Source: an uncultured Sporosarcina sp.
GTDB lineage: Bacteria > Bacillota > Bacilli > Bacillales_A > Planococcaceae
Reading direction: 5' to 3'
Length of the DNA stretch: 64,000 nucleotides
NCBI GenBank assembly: GCA_948469885.1
Contig: CAOKMT010000005.1
Location: forward strand, 1-64,000
This document shows positions 1 to 9,440 of the stretch, in pieces. The position numbers and the translations under genes are program-made. Positions within the stretch are counted from its first letter, which is position 1; the number at the start of each line of letters is the position of its first letter. Below the pieces are notes generated by a model. It saw only the letters and a program-made list of their open reading frames with translations. It had not been told where the DNA came from and did not search any database.

Positions 1-8
1 ACAAATTC

Positions 9-97
9 GTTGGACGATCCATCGAGTTCGTTGGAGTACCTGAACGTGGTTGGACTATCAGCGCGTGACGTTGGACTACTTCACGAATTCGTTGGAC
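9..97. repeat. GTTGGAC phased repeat array 1 (5 units)
   Basis: Five degenerate units built on GTTGGA(C) start at 9, 30, 49, 70 and 91, so the spacings are 21, 19, 21 and 21 bp. The array probably continues to the left of the window. It sits directly downstream of the oppA stop codon at 119. No open frame runs through it because the 19-bp steps break the 7-codon period. Same family as the arrays at 6078 and 60714. Confidence 0.85.
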
Positions 98-118
98 AAC
101 CGAAGCAGCATCAACTCC

Positions 119-1939
119 CTATTTCCCCACAGCCGGCTTTTCTTCCGTCACGCCCATTTCATACAACCAAATATCAGATCCCCCGTCGATCGAATAATTC
201 GTTACCCGTTTATTGACCGCCGTCAAAGAATAGCGATAGAGTGCAGGGGCGACGGGCGCTTCTTCCACCATCAGCTTCTGCCATTCCTCGTAGATTTTTT
301 GCCGGTAACCGAAATCGAATGCGGCTGCGGATGTACCCGCTTCGAGCAGTCGGTCATTCTCTTCACTCACAAAACGGGAGTAGTTGAACATCGCGGACCT
401 GCCGTACAACCCCGATGGATCCGGATCGGAGCCCGTCCCCCAAGCCCCTTGATACAGGTCGATTTGGGGATCATCCGATTGCACCCGGTCATAGAAGGAA
501 TTCATTTCATGGAGACGACCGTCCGTCAATTTCACCTTGAGCCCGACATCCCCCCAATTTTGGATGTACCATCTCGCGATCAGCTCGGCTGTCTCGCCGC
601 CGTCCATCGCGGCGAAGTTCAACACAAACGGCTTGCCGTCCGGATCTTCCCGGAATCCGTCACCGTCCAAATCTTTATAACCAGCTTCGTCAAGCAACGC
701 TTTCGCTTTTTCAGGATCAAAAGCCCGCCCGCCATTCTGTACATCGTGGAAGGTTTTAAAAACCGGGACGATAAGTGTCGTCGCGGGAAACTGAAGATGA
801 TGGTACAGCTCCTTCGCAATCTCTTCATTGTTCATCGCATGCCACATCGCTTGTCGCACCCGCTTGTCCGACAGTTTCGCGTCTGGATCGGTCACATTCT
901 CCTGCTTTTTCGCATCCCATTTGCCGAGTTTGAAACCGATATATGTGTAAGCAAGTTCAATGTCCGCCAACAATTCGATATTGCCCAACTGTTTCGCTTG
1001 TCCATACTGGTCGACCGGCAAGCTGGCAATATCGACAACGCCCGACTCAATCGCCTTCACAATCGACGAATGGTTGACGACTTTCAGAACGATCGACTCG
1101 AGTGCGGGCGTACCGCGCCAATACTCCTCATACCGCTCATACTGCACGGATTCTCCCGGCACAACTTTCGTCACTTTGTACGGTCCGAAGCCGATGGGCA
1201 CCGACCGGATCTTCGAAGAAGTCACAATGTCCTCCATCGTCACGTCACCTTTTGTGACATCCCCGACGTAATGGCGCGGTACAGGGGATGTCCAAATGCC
1301 CGACATGATAGAGGGGGTCGCTTCTTTGAACGTGATCGTAATGGTTTTATCATCGTCGGATACGTGGATGCCTGAAATGCTTTCCGCCTTGCCTTCATGA
1401 TAGGCTGACATCCCCTCAACATTTGAAATCATGAACGTATAGCGCGTTCCCATATAATCGGGATGTCCGAGCAGTTCATACGCGTAAAGAAGATCGGACG
1501 CTTTCACTGGCTCCCCATCATGCCAATTCACGCCGTCCCGGATCGTGATGGAGATCGTTTTGTGATCTGTCGATAGCCGATAAGTCGCCGCTCCTTTATC
1601 CGTGATGATAAAGTCACCATCGACGGCAAGCAGATTTTCGTCAAAAAACTGCATCACTTCCGCATCCGGCGCACCCGAATAAAACACTTTGTTCAACGTA
1701 CCTTCAAACGGATGGTCCGACACTTGCGCATAGACGAGACTTCCATTTTCAATCGGTTCCTCGCGGTTGCTCACTTCAAGAGGGAAATCCGGTCTTCCTC
1801 TTTCCACACGTTCTGCCGCACTCGTCTTCCATCCTTGACAACCAGCAAGTAACATTCCGGGCACAATAAGAAGCACGACAAGATGTAGGAAATACCTTGC
1901 GCCCAATTCAAAACGCTCCTTTCTATTAGCTGAATTCAC
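119..1939 (-). CDS. Oligopeptide ABC transporter substrate-binding lipoprotein (OppA/AppA-type)
   Basis: Extracellular solute-binding protein of family 5 (peptide/nickel type), 606 aa. The N-terminus is a lipoprotein signal: a basic stretch, a hydrophobic run and the lipobox LAGC with Cys34 as the likely lipidated residue, so the protein should be tethered to the outer face of the membrane. The body has the family-5 layout, including a peptide-binding region with DGVNWHDGEPVKASD around residues 135-150. It is the last gene of a D-F-B-C-A operon and is separated from oppC by a 142-bp gap filled with phased repeats. That gap could set the binding protein's expression apart from the permease genes. 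The peptide specificity cannot be read from sequence. Length is slightly long for the family but normal for App/Dpp-like proteins of Bacillales. Confidence 0.9.
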   Translation of the reverse strand: MNSANRKERFELGARYFLHLVVLLIVPGMLLAGCQGWKTSAAERVERGRPDFPLEVSNREEPIENGSLVYAQVSDHPFEGTLNKVFYSGAPDAEVMQFFDENLLAVDGDFIITDKGAATYRLSTDHKTISITIRDGVNWHDGEPVKASDLLYAYELLGHPDYMGTRYTFMISNVEGMSAYHEGKAESISGIHVSDDDKTITITFKEATPSIMSGIWTSPVPRHYVGDVTKGDVTMEDIVTSSKIRSVPIGFGPYKVTKVVPGESVQYERYEEYWRGTPALESIVLKVVNHSSIVKAIESGVVDIASLPVDQYGQAKQLGNIELLADIELAYTYIGFKLGKWDAKKQENVTDPDAKLSDKRVRQAMWHAMNNEEIAKELYHHLQFPATTLIVPVFKTFHDVQNGGRAFDPEKAKALLDEAGYKDLDGDGFREDPDGKPFVLNFAAMDGGETAELIARWYIQNWGDVGLKVKLTDGRLHEMNSFYDRVQSDDPQIDLYQGAWGTGSDPDPSGLYGRSAMFNYSRFVSEENDRLLEAGTSAAAFDFGYRQKIYEEWQKLMVEEAPVAPALYRYSLTAVNKRVTNYSIDGGSDIWLYEMGVTEEKPAVGK

Positions 1940-2075
1940 CCATAAATTTATTCAAACGCCCATTAAACACGGCTGCGCGCCCATAAACTCAAGCAAACGC
2001 CCAATACACACCGCCGTGCGCCTATAAACCTAATCAAACGCTCAATACACACCGCCGTGCGCCCATAACCATCAA
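1939..2075. repeat. 41-bp tandem repeat (20/21-bp sub-units) between oppC and oppA
   Basis: CCCATAA-type cores lie at 1939, 1980, 2021 (CCTATAA) and 2062, exactly 41 bp apart, giving about 3.3 copies. Within each 41-mer there is a second related core (CCCA or CTCA at 1959, 2000, 2041), so the real step alternates 20 and 21 bp. The array fills nearly the whole gap between the oppC stop and the oppA start. It is unrelated in sequence to the GTTGGAC arrays but has the same period. Confidence 0.85.
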
Positions 2076-2081
2076 AAAGTA

Positions 2082-2996
2082 TCAAGCAACTCTTTGCCGC
2101 GCATCCGCCGCCCGTTTCACCGCCTGTCCAAGAAAATTGATGCATAGCATGACGACGAGGATCAACATGGATGCCGGAAGCCACACCCACCATTTGCTTT
2201 CCATCACGTCCGGGTTTTTGGCATAACTGATCAACGTACCGAGCGACGGTGTACTTTCGGGCAAGCCGAAGCCGAGAAACGTCAAGCCTGTCTCAATTCC
2301 GATATTCCCCGCCAACGTAAGCGTCATATTAACGACGACGAGAGAGCTTAAATTCGGGAACACTTGGAACAGCATGATTTTCCAATGCGGTGTCCCGACC
2401 GTCTTGGAAGCATTCACATAGTCGAGCTCCCTTTCCGCCAACGCTTTCGAACGGATGAGACGCGCCTTGCTGAACCAGAGCAATACACTCATGATGCCGA
2501 CAAAGGCCCATATATTGAATTCCGGTACGATGACAACGAAAACGATGATGAACATTAACGTCGGCAACACCATCAAAAAATCCAAGACACGCATGATGAC
2601 AAAATCGATCACCCCACCGAAATAGCCTGCCACAAGCCCGACCATCAAACCGAGAGCACCCGCAATCAATGTAATCGCAACACCGATCGTGATGGAATTG
2701 CGCGCGCCGATCACGAGCTGGGCAAAGACATCACGCCCACCTTTATCCGTTCCGAGCCAATGAGACCAGGAAGGCGACTCGTAAATCTGCGACAAGTTGA
2801 TACGTGATACTTCCACCATGTCGATGAACAACGGTGCGACGAATGTGACGACTAAAATGGTCGTCAATAAAAGAAATGAAACATATGCGGTCCGGTCATG
2901 ATGGATTTCCCGCCATACCGTTTTACCAAAAGATAGGTTGTCCTTTTCAGGGGCGGCGGACCGCTCCGCCTCCTTCATATATTCAACTGTTTTCAT
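2082..2996 (-). CDS. Peptide ABC transporter permease (OppC-type)
   Basis: Inner-membrane permease, 304 aa, of the OppC/DppC group. It has an N-terminal OppC_N segment with the first membrane helix, a periplasmic stretch containing the typical HWLGTDKGGRD motif near residue 95, and a binding-protein-dependent transport domain of five further helices carrying the EAA-loop that contacts the ATPases. I chose the ATG at 2996 rather than an upstream in-frame codon. GGAGGGGG lies at correct distance before it and the longer form would run into the end of oppB. It pairs with the OppB-type permease just upstream. The spacing to oppB (25 bp) fits translational coupling within one mRNA. Confidence 0.9.
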   Translation of the reverse strand: MKTVEYMKEAERSAAPEKDNLSFGKTVWREIHHDRTAYVSFLLLTTILVVTFVAPLFIDMVEVSRINLSQIYESPSWSHWLGTDKGGRDVFAQLVIGARNSITIGVAITLIAGALGLMVGLVAGYFGGVIDFVIMRVLDFLMVLPTLMFIIVFVVIVPEFNIWAFVGIMSVLLWFSKARLIRSKALAERELDYVNASKTVGTPHWKIMLFQVFPNLSSLVVVNMTLTLAGNIGIETGLTFLGFGLPESTPSLGTLISYAKNPDVMESKWWVWLPASMLILVVMLCINFLGQAVKRAADARQRVA

Positions 2997-3021
2997 CACT
3001 TTCCCCCTCCAGCACCGGTTA

Positions 3022-3990
3022 TCATTCGATACGAATCCGCGGATCCACAATGCTTAAAATAATATCCGATAGCATCGTACCGACGATGACCGCAGCGCCT
3101 GAAATCATGACAAGTGCGGAAACAACCGTGAAGTCCCGGGTACTGATCGATTGTACAAACAATTGCCCGAGTCCCGGATAACTATAAATCGACTCGATAA
3201 AGATCGAACCGCTAATAAGTAAAGTGATTTCATATCCTAAGAATGCGGCAATCGGAAGAAGCGAATTCCGTAAAATATGATCGGTATATACCCTTCTTTC
3301 CGGTATCCCTTTCGCCCGCGCGGTTTTCACAAAATCCTTCAACTTCGTTTCGATAATGTCGTTACGCAAATACTGGATCGTCCCTGCTGTCGCAAGAAGT
3401 GCACCGGATAGCGTCGGCAGGACGAGATGGTGCGCCTTGCTCACTACGTATTCCCAACTGCCGCCCTCCGCTTGGATATCTACACTGCCCCCAAGTGGAA
3501 ACCAATTGAAATAAAACCCAAAAACAAAGAGGACCAAGAGCGCAAAAACGAAAAGCGGGGTCGCAATCGAGAAATAGTTGTACCCGACGATCAACTTATC
3601 CGCCCATGATTGGTGCCAGCGCCCCGCGATGATGCCCAGCGGAATGGCAATCAAATAACTGACAATAAGCGTTGCAAGTGAAAGCAGGAATGTGTTACCC
3701 AACCTCCCTGCCAACAACGTCGTCACAGGTTGCTGGTGGACATAGGACATCCCCATATCTCCTTGAACAAAATCCCCTAACCAACGGCTGTATTGCGTAT
3801 ACCACGGATCATTTAGGCCCATCTTCCCCCTAATTTCTTCCAACTGCTCTGCCGACACATCAGGGTTTCCTTGAATAGCCCCAGAAACCGCATCGCCCGG
3901 CATCGCTTTCGCCAACACGAAGATAATTAGACTGAGCAGGAGAAGCTGAGGAATCATGATGGCCATCCTTCGCATGATAAACGTTAGCAT
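3022..3990 (-). CDS. Peptide ABC transporter permease (OppB-type)
   Basis: Inner-membrane permease, 322 aa, of the OppB/DppB group. It starts with the conserved helix and the PGDAV motif near residue 31 (LAKAMPGDAV) and continues with a PWYTQY-containing extracytoplasmic region. The C-terminal transport domain ends in the usual VDPRIR-type tail. Six membrane segments are expected. It follows the second ATPase gene by 13 bp and precedes the OppC-type gene, so the two permeases are encoded side by side as usual. A purine-rich GGGTGGGGG stretch precedes the ATG. Confidence 0.9.
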   Translation of the reverse strand: MLTFIMRRMAIMIPQLLLLSLIIFVLAKAMPGDAVSGAIQGNPDVSAEQLEEIRGKMGLNDPWYTQYSRWLGDFVQGDMGMSYVHQQPVTTLLAGRLGNTFLLSLATLIVSYLIAIPLGIIAGRWHQSWADKLIVGYNYFSIATPLFVFALLVLFVFGFYFNWFPLGGSVDIQAEGGSWEYVVSKAHHLVLPTLSGALLATAGTIQYLRNDIIETKLKDFVKTARAKGIPERRVYTDHILRNSLLPIAAFLGYEITLLISGSIFIESIYSYPGLGQLFVQSISTRDFTVVSALVMISGAAVIVGTMLSDIILSIVDPRIRIE

Positions 3991-4003
3991 TCCCCCACCC
4001 CCT

Positions 4004-4933
4004 TTAAGGCACCGCCACTGAATGTGTCTTCGAAATCTTCTTCAAATCGAAAAGCTTCCCGTCCTTATCGAAAAATTGATCATAAGCACCCTCATATTGT
4101 TCCTGAACCGACTGACGCACCCGTCTCTTAGCAAGACGTTGTGCCGGCTCCATTTCTGGAATGGCGGAAATGAGACGCTTCGTATACAAATGTTGAGGGT
4201 TGCTGTATACCTCTTCCGCTAACCCTTCCTCCACTAAACGTCCACGATACATGATCCCGATCCGATCACATATATGCTGAACGACACCAAGGTCATGGCT
4301 GATGAATAAATAAGCGAGATTGAACTCCTTCTGGATATCTTGCATAAAATTCAACACTTGCGCTTGAACAGACACATCCAGTGCCGAAACCGGTTCATCT
4401 GCAATGATCAGCTTCGGGTTCAGTGTCAAGGCACGTGCGATGCCGATCCGTTGACGCTGTCCTCCCGAGAATTGGTGGGGATACCGGTACGCCGCATCCG
4501 CATCCAATCCGACGCGTTCCAACAAGGTTTGGACCGCTCTTTTTTCTTCCTGCGGCGACATCCTTTCAAAGTTACGGAGAGGTTCCGCCACGATATCGAG
4601 CACTTTTTTTCGGCCGTTCAACGAAGCATATGGATCTTGGAAGACCATCTGAATATCCTTAGTCCGTCTCCTTCTTTCCTTTCCACGGAGCTTTGCCAAA
4701 TCAATCCCGTCGAACAAGATTTTTCCCGACGTTGCTTTATGCAAGCCGATAATCGCCCGGCCTGTCGTCGTCTTTCCACATCCCGACTCCCCGACAAGCC
4801 CATACGTCTCTCCTTCCATGATCTCGAAGCTGACATCATCGGTCGCCCGTGTATGGTCTATGGCTCGGTGCCAGAAACCGCCACGGATCGGGAAATACAC
4901 TTTTAGCCGTTGGACACTAAGAAGTGGCGACAT
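4004..4933 (-). CDS. Peptide ABC transporter ATP-binding protein (OppF/AppF-type)
   Basis: Cytoplasmic ATPase of the importer, 309 aa. Visible motifs are Walker A GESGCGKTT, signature FSGGQRQR, Walker B LIIADEP and the H-loop ISHDLG. The start MSPLLSVQRL at 4933 is preferred over an upstream in-frame Met, because it matches family N-termini. It overlaps the end of the D-type ATPase gene by 17 bp. The C-terminal extension lacks the cysteines found in many OppF proteins and ends in a THSVA segment like that of AppF-type proteins, as I recall them. This supports an App-like rather than classical Opp system. Confidence 0.88.
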   Translation of the reverse strand: MSPLLSVQRLKVYFPIRGGFWHRAIDHTRATDDVSFEIMEGETYGLVGESGCGKTTTGRAIIGLHKATSGKILFDGIDLAKLRGKERRRRTKDIQMVFQDPYASLNGRKKVLDIVAEPLRNFERMSPQEEKRAVQTLLERVGLDADAAYRYPHQFSGGQRQRIGIARALTLNPKLIIADEPVSALDVSVQAQVLNFMQDIQKEFNLAYLFISHDLGVVQHICDRIGIMYRGRLVEEGLAEEVYSNPQHLYTKRLISAIPEMEPAQRLAKRRVRQSVQEQYEGAYDQFFDKDGKLFDLKKISKTHSVAVP

Positions 4934-5936
4934 CTTTTTCACCCGACCGTCCCGTATTGAAATGAAAGTTCTTATAACAGGTGCATCTGACAAAATGGCC
5001 ACGCTTCACTTCCTGCAAAACCGGAGAACGGGCATGCTCCGTCTTCGGAACCCATGGAACCCTATCTGCAAAACGGCAACCTTCCCTTTTCAAGTTTTCC
5101 AAATTAGGGACCCTACCTTGAATGACATGCAGCCTGCCTTTTCGTGGCATTTTCGCTGGATTGGATTGGAATAATGACCGGGTATAGGGATGCAATGGCC
5201 GTGCGAATATGTCATCCACCTCGGCAAGCTCAACGATCTGCCCTGCATACATGACTGCGACACGATCCGCCGTTTCGGCCACAACACCCAGATCATGCGT
5301 GATTAGTAAAATCCCCGATTGCATCTCACTCTGTAATGTCTTCAGCAGCTCCATTATCTGGGCTTGGATCGTCACATCCAACGCAGTGGTCGGTTCGTCC
5401 GCAATCAAAAGCCGCGGATTACAAGCGAGTGCAATCGCGATGACAACCCGTTGGCGCATCCCTCCCGACAATTCATGTGGATACCGGGCGTGCACAAGAG
5501 CTTCATCCCGGATGCCCACACGACGCAACAAATCGAGTGCCCTTTCTTTTCTAGCGATCCGCGACAAGTCCATATGGTATTTCATCGGTTCCTCAATTTG
5601 TGAGCCAATCGTCAAAAGAGGATTAAGTGCGGTCATCGGATCTTGAAAGACCATGCCGATTTCCTTCCCTCTAATCTCGTTCAACTTTTTCCGTGACAAC
5701 TCCAAAAGGTTTTCCCCTTCAAAACGTATGGCGCCTCGTAAGTCGGTCACACGCGGTTCATGCAATCCGATGATAGACAAAGCAAGCGCGCTTTTGCCGC
5801 AGCCCGACTCCCCGACGATGGCAAGCACTTCATCCTCATGGATGCATAGCGACACATCATCCACCGCGGCATAATCGGTCCCTTTTATGCGAAACGACGT
5901 CTGGAGATTTTCTATTTCCAATAATGCCTTGCCCAA
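4917..5936 (-). CDS. Peptide ABC transporter ATP-binding protein (OppD/AppD-type)
   Basis: First gene of the transporter operon, 339 aa. It has Walker A GESGCGKSALA, signature LSGGMRQR, Walker B LLIADEPTTALD and a C-terminal oligopeptide-transporter extension. In most D-type subunits that extension carries four spaced cysteines. Here the first (GCRFADR) and last (FVRC) remain but the two middle positions read Val and His. A metal or Fe-S site at that place is therefore doubtful. AAGGAGGG precedes the ATG at the correct distance. The upstream 380 bp contain no gene but hold a GTTGGAC array. Confidence 0.9.
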   Translation of the reverse strand: MGKALLEIENLQTSFRIKGTDYAAVDDVSLCIHEDEVLAIVGESGCGKSALALSIIGLHEPRVTDLRGAIRFEGENLLELSRKKLNEIRGKEIGMVFQDPMTALNPLLTIGSQIEEPMKYHMDLSRIARKERALDLLRRVGIRDEALVHARYPHELSGGMRQRVVIAIALACNPRLLIADEPTTALDVTIQAQIMELLKTLQSEMQSGILLITHDLGVVAETADRVAVMYAGQIVELAEVDDIFARPLHPYTRSLFQSNPAKMPRKGRLHVIQGRVPNLENLKREGCRFADRVPWVPKTEHARSPVLQEVKRGHFVRCTCYKNFHFNTGRSGEKDVATS

Positions 5937-6077
5937 AGAAACCCTCCTTACCCGTAGACAATATATGATGGTTTTTCAGAATTTATTTCTTCTTATAGGT
6001 TTATTATGGTTTTTAAAAGAAATTCTATGTGAATGGGTTTTAAAAAATGAGGAGGTGCGGAGAATAGACTCAACGCG

Positions 6078-6229
6078 GTTGGACTATTTTCAAAATTCGT
6101 TGGAGGATTCAGTGGGGACGTTGCAATAAACAGGTAATTCGTTGGACCACCCGCAATCGGTTGGACTAGCCACGGTATTCGTTGGAGAACTCTGCGAGGA
6201 CGTTGCAATAAACACGGCTTTCATTGGAA
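6078..6229. repeat. GTTGGAC phased repeat array 2 (8 units)
   Basis: Units start at 6078, 6099, 6120, 6141, 6160, 6181, 6202 and 6223; spacings are 21, 21, 21, 19, 21, 21, 21. Two units (6120 and 6202) are near-identical GTTGCAATAAACA variants 82 bp apart, suggesting that a block of four units was duplicated. The array lies in the 384-bp gap between the opp operon start and the DUF4003 gene end. The rest of that gap (5937-6077) is AT-rich and should hold the opp promoter, which I could not place with confidence. Confidence 0.85.
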
Positions 6230-6271
6230 CACCTACCAACAAACTGTAAGTTCAAAAACTTGTTCTCTTCA

Positions 6272-6306
6272 GAAAAAAAGATGAAATGCTCATTCAATAG
6301 CATCTC
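6272..6306 (-). terminator. Rho-independent terminator after the DUF4003 gene
   Basis: On the minus strand GAGATGCT pairs with AGCATTTC around an 8-nt loop and is followed after ATC by a run of seven T. It lies just past the stop codon of the DUF4003 gene. Confidence 0.65.
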
Positions 6307-6320
6307 ACCTTTTCCGTACA

Positions 6321-7295
6321 TTATGAATTTGATGAATTGGCCGCAGAAGATGCAGCCATCGCTGCAATCGTCGCAGCCATGACAGCTTGTTGCGCTTGTA
6401 AGATCAACTCGATGGAAGTGGCGAAACTGATATGCGTATCTTCCACATACTCCGTCAATTCGTGCATGACGTAGCCGATTCCAATCGAAAGCGCCATTTC
6501 TTTTTTCCACTTCAATGGTTTCGCTTCTTCAAGCGCATGTGTCAACTCGATAATTTTTGACACTTTGTGATCTTCCACATTAAACACGGTCAAAAAACCG
6601 AGCATTGGATAATGAACCGGGCGGACTTTCGTTTCTCGTTTAAAACGAGCTAATAGTTCCGCCGCTTTCGTGACTAGCTCAGCATCGAATGGAATGTCTA
6701 CATACGTCATCACTTGGGACATCCATTGTAATTCATTGCCCGCTCGGAAGCCCTCTCCGCGTAACGCATCATAATATGTACGCATCGACTTTGCATGCTC
6801 GACAGGAACGCCGCCTCTTTTCCCAAGTAAGACCGCGTACGCATAATCGTCATCAGACGTCAGGAAAAAATGTTGTTTTTTCATGGCATCGTACAATTTC
6901 TTCGCTTGTCTTGCCTCGGTTTCGTAAAGAGTCGGGTCATTTGTCATCAAAAGTGCTGCCAAGTAGGAATGAATGGTGTTCCGGAAACCGACTGTTCGCA
7001 AAATGCGTTGCTTGTCAAATAAACGATCCACTTCTTCTTCAATGACCACGCCCGGCGTATTGAGAAACGCCGCCATCATCGGAAGAAGATTGCCACGTAA
7101 TGGAGAAAACCAGCCAGCTTTCTGCTTCAGGCCATCCATCGTTTTATTCAAACATTCCGCGTCAAATTCACGCTCGGACGTGACGTAATACGAAGTGATC
7201 GTCAATACTACGTTTTTGTCGACAGTCCATCCTGCTAATGATTTCACTTTTTCATACGTTATTTCAACGTCTCGCCTAATCGCCTCTGCGCCCAA
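6321..7295 (-). CDS. DUF4003 family protein
   Basis: Protein of 324 aa resembling the DUF4003 family of Bacillales; the biochemical function is unknown to me. It appears cytoplasmic and largely helical, with a conserved-looking N-terminal block (ITSYYVTSEREFD near residue 33, then GWFSPLRGNLLP near 61). The C-terminus is an Ala-rich, possibly amphipathic helix (residues 300-324, ending SSAANSSNS). The start is TTG at 7295, with AAGGAG at good distance. The upstream ATG at 7316 is closed by an in-frame stop. It lies downstream of the trp operon on the same strand but behind the trpA terminator, so it may have its own promoter. Confidence 0.75.
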   Translation of the reverse strand: MGAEAIRRDVEITYEKVKSLAGWTVDKNVVLTITSYYVTSEREFDAECLNKTMDGLKQKAGWFSPLRGNLLPMMAAFLNTPGVVIEEEVDRLFDKQRILRTVGFRNTIHSYLAALLMTNDPTLYETEARQAKKLYDAMKKQHFFLTSDDDYAYAVLLGKRGGVPVEHAKSMRTYYDALRGEGFRAGNELQWMSQVMTYVDIPFDAELVTKAAELLARFKRETKVRPVHYPMLGFLTVFNVEDHKVSKIIELTHALEEAKPLKWKKEMALSIGIGYVMHELTEYVEDTHISFATSIELILQAQQAVMAATIAAMAASSAANSSNS

Positions 7296-7331
7296 TTATC
7301 CCAACTCCTTTTCCATATGTACGAGTATGTG

Positions 7332-7367
7332 GAAAAAAAGTTTCAACGAGTCATCATTTTGTCGAAA
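7332..7367 (-). terminator. Terminator of the trp operon
   Basis: Minus-strand stem TTTCGAC/GTTGAAA (with one G-T pair) followed by C and seven T, directly after the trpA stop codon. Confidence 0.65.
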
Positions 7368-7374
7368 TTTCGTG

Positions 7375-8178
7375 CTATTTGGTCACTTTCTGGATACGCG
7401 CTTCACTTTTTGCAGCTTTCACAAGTTCTTTCACCGTTTCCAGCGCCCCTTGATGGAGTGCTGTCACAATGGCGCTCCCCACAATGACTCCATCTGCTAA
7501 TTCGCCCATCGACTGGACTTGGGCTGGTGTTGATATACCGAAGCCAGCAAGCACCGGCACTGGACTGATTGCCTTCAACTTTTCAAAATGGACACCGAGA
7601 TCCTCGTCAAAACTGTCTCGTACACCCGTAATGCCGTTCACAGTCACTGCGTAGATGAATCCTTCCGCAGAAGCCGTTATTTTTTTGATGCGATCGGGTG
7701 GGCTGGTCAAAGAAACGAGCGGAATGAGCGCGATATCCGAAGCAGCAAGCGCCTCTTTCATAAAGCCGTTTTCCTCAAGTGGCAGATCGGGAATGATAAG
7801 TCCGCTGATGCCATTTGTGCGACAATCTTTGACAAATTGTTCGAGACCATACTGAATAACCGGATTCACGTATGTCATAAAGACGAGCGGCACTTTGATT
7901 TCCTCTTTAAATGTAGCGATTTCTTCCATGACGGAACGGAGTGTTACGCCATGTGCAAGCGCACGCTCCCCCGCCGCTTGGATGACAGGGCCATCTGCCA
8001 CGGGATCCGAAAAAGGAATGCCAAGCTCGATCGCCGTTACCCCGATTTCCTGAAGGAATAAAATTGTCTTTTTCAACGTAGCAAGTCCGTCGTCTCCCGC
8101 CATAATATACGGGACGAACGCTTTATCGCCCCGTTCCGCGCAAGATCGGATAGCGTTTGTTAACTGATGTTTAGTCAT
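7375..8178 (-). CDS. trpA: Tryptophan synthase alpha subunit
   Basis: Cleaves indole-3-glycerol phosphate to indole and glyceraldehyde 3-phosphate within the TrpA2B2 complex. The 267-aa protein has the TIM-barrel signatures FVPYIMAGD near the N-terminus and [14 protein letters not shown], which includes the catalytic Glu, near residue 50. It has [12 protein letters not shown] further on and GFGIS at the phosphate site. The ATG at 8178 was chosen because GGAGGG precedes it and family proteins begin this way. It overlaps the trpB stop by 8 bp, which implies translational coupling of the two synthase subunits. It is the last gene of trpEDCFBA. Confidence 0.96.
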   Translation of the reverse strand: MTKHQLTNAIRSCAERGDKAFVPYIMAGDDGLATLKKTILFLQEIGVTAIELGIPFSDPVADGPVIQAAGERALAHGVTLRSVMEEIATFKEEIKVPLVFMTYVNPVIQYGLEQFVKDCRTNGISGLIIPDLPLEENGFMKEALAASDIALIPLVSLTSPPDRIKKITASAEGFIYAVTVNGITGVRDSFDEDLGVHFEKLKAISPVPVLAGFGISTPAQVQSMGELADGVIVGSAIVTALHQGALETVKELVKAAKSEARIQKVTK

Positions 8179-9385
8179 TTGCATTCCCTCCAAGTGCATC
8201 TCTTACTGTTTCCACATCTTTATCGCCCCGCCCCGATAGACAAATGACGATCACTTCATCTTCCGCCATTTCCGATGCAAGATCGACTGCATACTTCACC
8301 GCATGAGAGCTTTCAAGCGCTGGGATAATGCCTTCTGTTCTGGATAGTAATTGCAGTGCCTCCAAGGCACCTTTATCCGTCACCGATGTGTAAGTGACAC
8401 GACCTGTTTCATGCAAGTGGCAATGTTCCGGTCCAATAGCCGGATAATCCAGTCCAGCAGAAATGGAATACGCTTCTTGTACAAACCCATTATCGTCTTG
8501 GAGCAAGTACATATACGCACCGTGTAATACACCTGCTTTACCGCCTGCAATCGCCACGGAATGCAACCCGCTGTCCACACCACTGCCTGCCGCTTCCACG
8601 CCATACAACGCGACACTCTCGTCTTCCACGAACGGATGGAACATGCCGATCGCGTTACTGCCCCCGCCGACACATGCGACGATTGCATCTGGCAAACGTT
8701 GTTCTTTCTCTAAAATTTGCTGTCTCGTTTCCACGCCGATGATCCGTTGAAAATTGCGAACCATTTTAGGAAAAGGATGCGGTCCGAGTGCAGATCCTAA
8801 AATATAATGAGTATCGTCAACGTTCGTCACCCAGTGGCGAAGCGCTTCATTTACCGCGTCTTTTAACGTTCCTGCACCTTGGTCAACCGAGACAACTTTC
8901 GCTCCTAGCAACTCCATCCGAAAGACGTTCAACTCCTGTCTACGAATGTCTTCCTTGCCCATAAAAATCGTACATTCCAAGTCGAACAAAGCACAGACCG
9001 TTGCCGTCGCAACCCCGTGTTGTCCCGCGCCTGTTTCTGCAACTACTTTCTTTTTCCCCATTCGTGTCGCTAGTAAGGCTTGCCCAAGCGAGTTATTAAT
9101 TTTGTGGGCACCTGTATGATTCAAATCTTCCCTTTTCAAATAAATTTTCGCGCCGCCCGCTTTTTTAGTGAGCTGCTCTGCAAAGTAAAGGGGTGTCTCC
9201 CGTCCAACGAAGTCTTTTAAATAATGCTTCATTTCCTCTTCAAATTGCGGGTCTGCCAATGCCGACTCATACGCTTCTTCCAATTCAAGAAGCGCTGTCA
9301 TCAACGTTTCTGGCACAAACTGACCACCGAATTTCCCGTAACGTCCGGGTTGCGCAGATTGTGTTACATCTATATTTTTCACCAT
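8171..9385 (-). CDS. trpB: Tryptophan synthase beta subunit
   Basis: PLP enzyme that joins indole and serine, 404 aa. The PLP lysine is Lys95 in HTGAHKINN, and the glycine-rich phosphate-binding loop [10 protein letters not shown] is present near residue 233. The ATG at 9385 has GAGGAG upstream. Unlike the other trp genes, which overlap by 4 or 8 bp, trpB is separated from trpF by 182 nt of hairpin-rich sequence. Its translation is therefore not coupled to trpF, and the spacer may add a separate control point. Confidence 0.97.
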   Translation of the reverse strand: MVKNIDVTQSAQPGRYGKFGGQFVPETLMTALLELEEAYESALADPQFEEEMKHYLKDFVGRETPLYFAEQLTKKAGGAKIYLKREDLNHTGAHKINNSLGQALLATRMGKKKVVAETGAGQHGVATATVCALFDLECTIFMGKEDIRRQELNVFRMELLGAKVVSVDQGAGTLKDAVNEALRHWVTNVDDTHYILGSALGPHPFPKMVRNFQRIIGVETRQQILEKEQRLPDAIVACVGGGSNAIGMFHPFVEDESVALYGVEAAGSGVDSGLHSVAIAGGKAGVLHGAYMYLLQDDNGFVQEAYSISAGLDYPAIGPEHCHLHETGRVTYTSVTDKGALEALQLLSRTEGIIPALESSHAVKYAVDLASEMAEDEVIVICLSGRGDKDVETVRDALGGNAND

Positions 9386-9440
9386 TACAATCTCTCCTCA
9401 TTCATCAATCGTGCCTCGGCGTGATTGCGTCCAGATTTTG

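Noticed and set aside
50..1375. 441-aa plus-strand open frame opposite oppA
   Set aside because: It is antisense to a clear family-5 binding protein and shows no family features; long shadow frames are common opposite GC-rich coding stretches.
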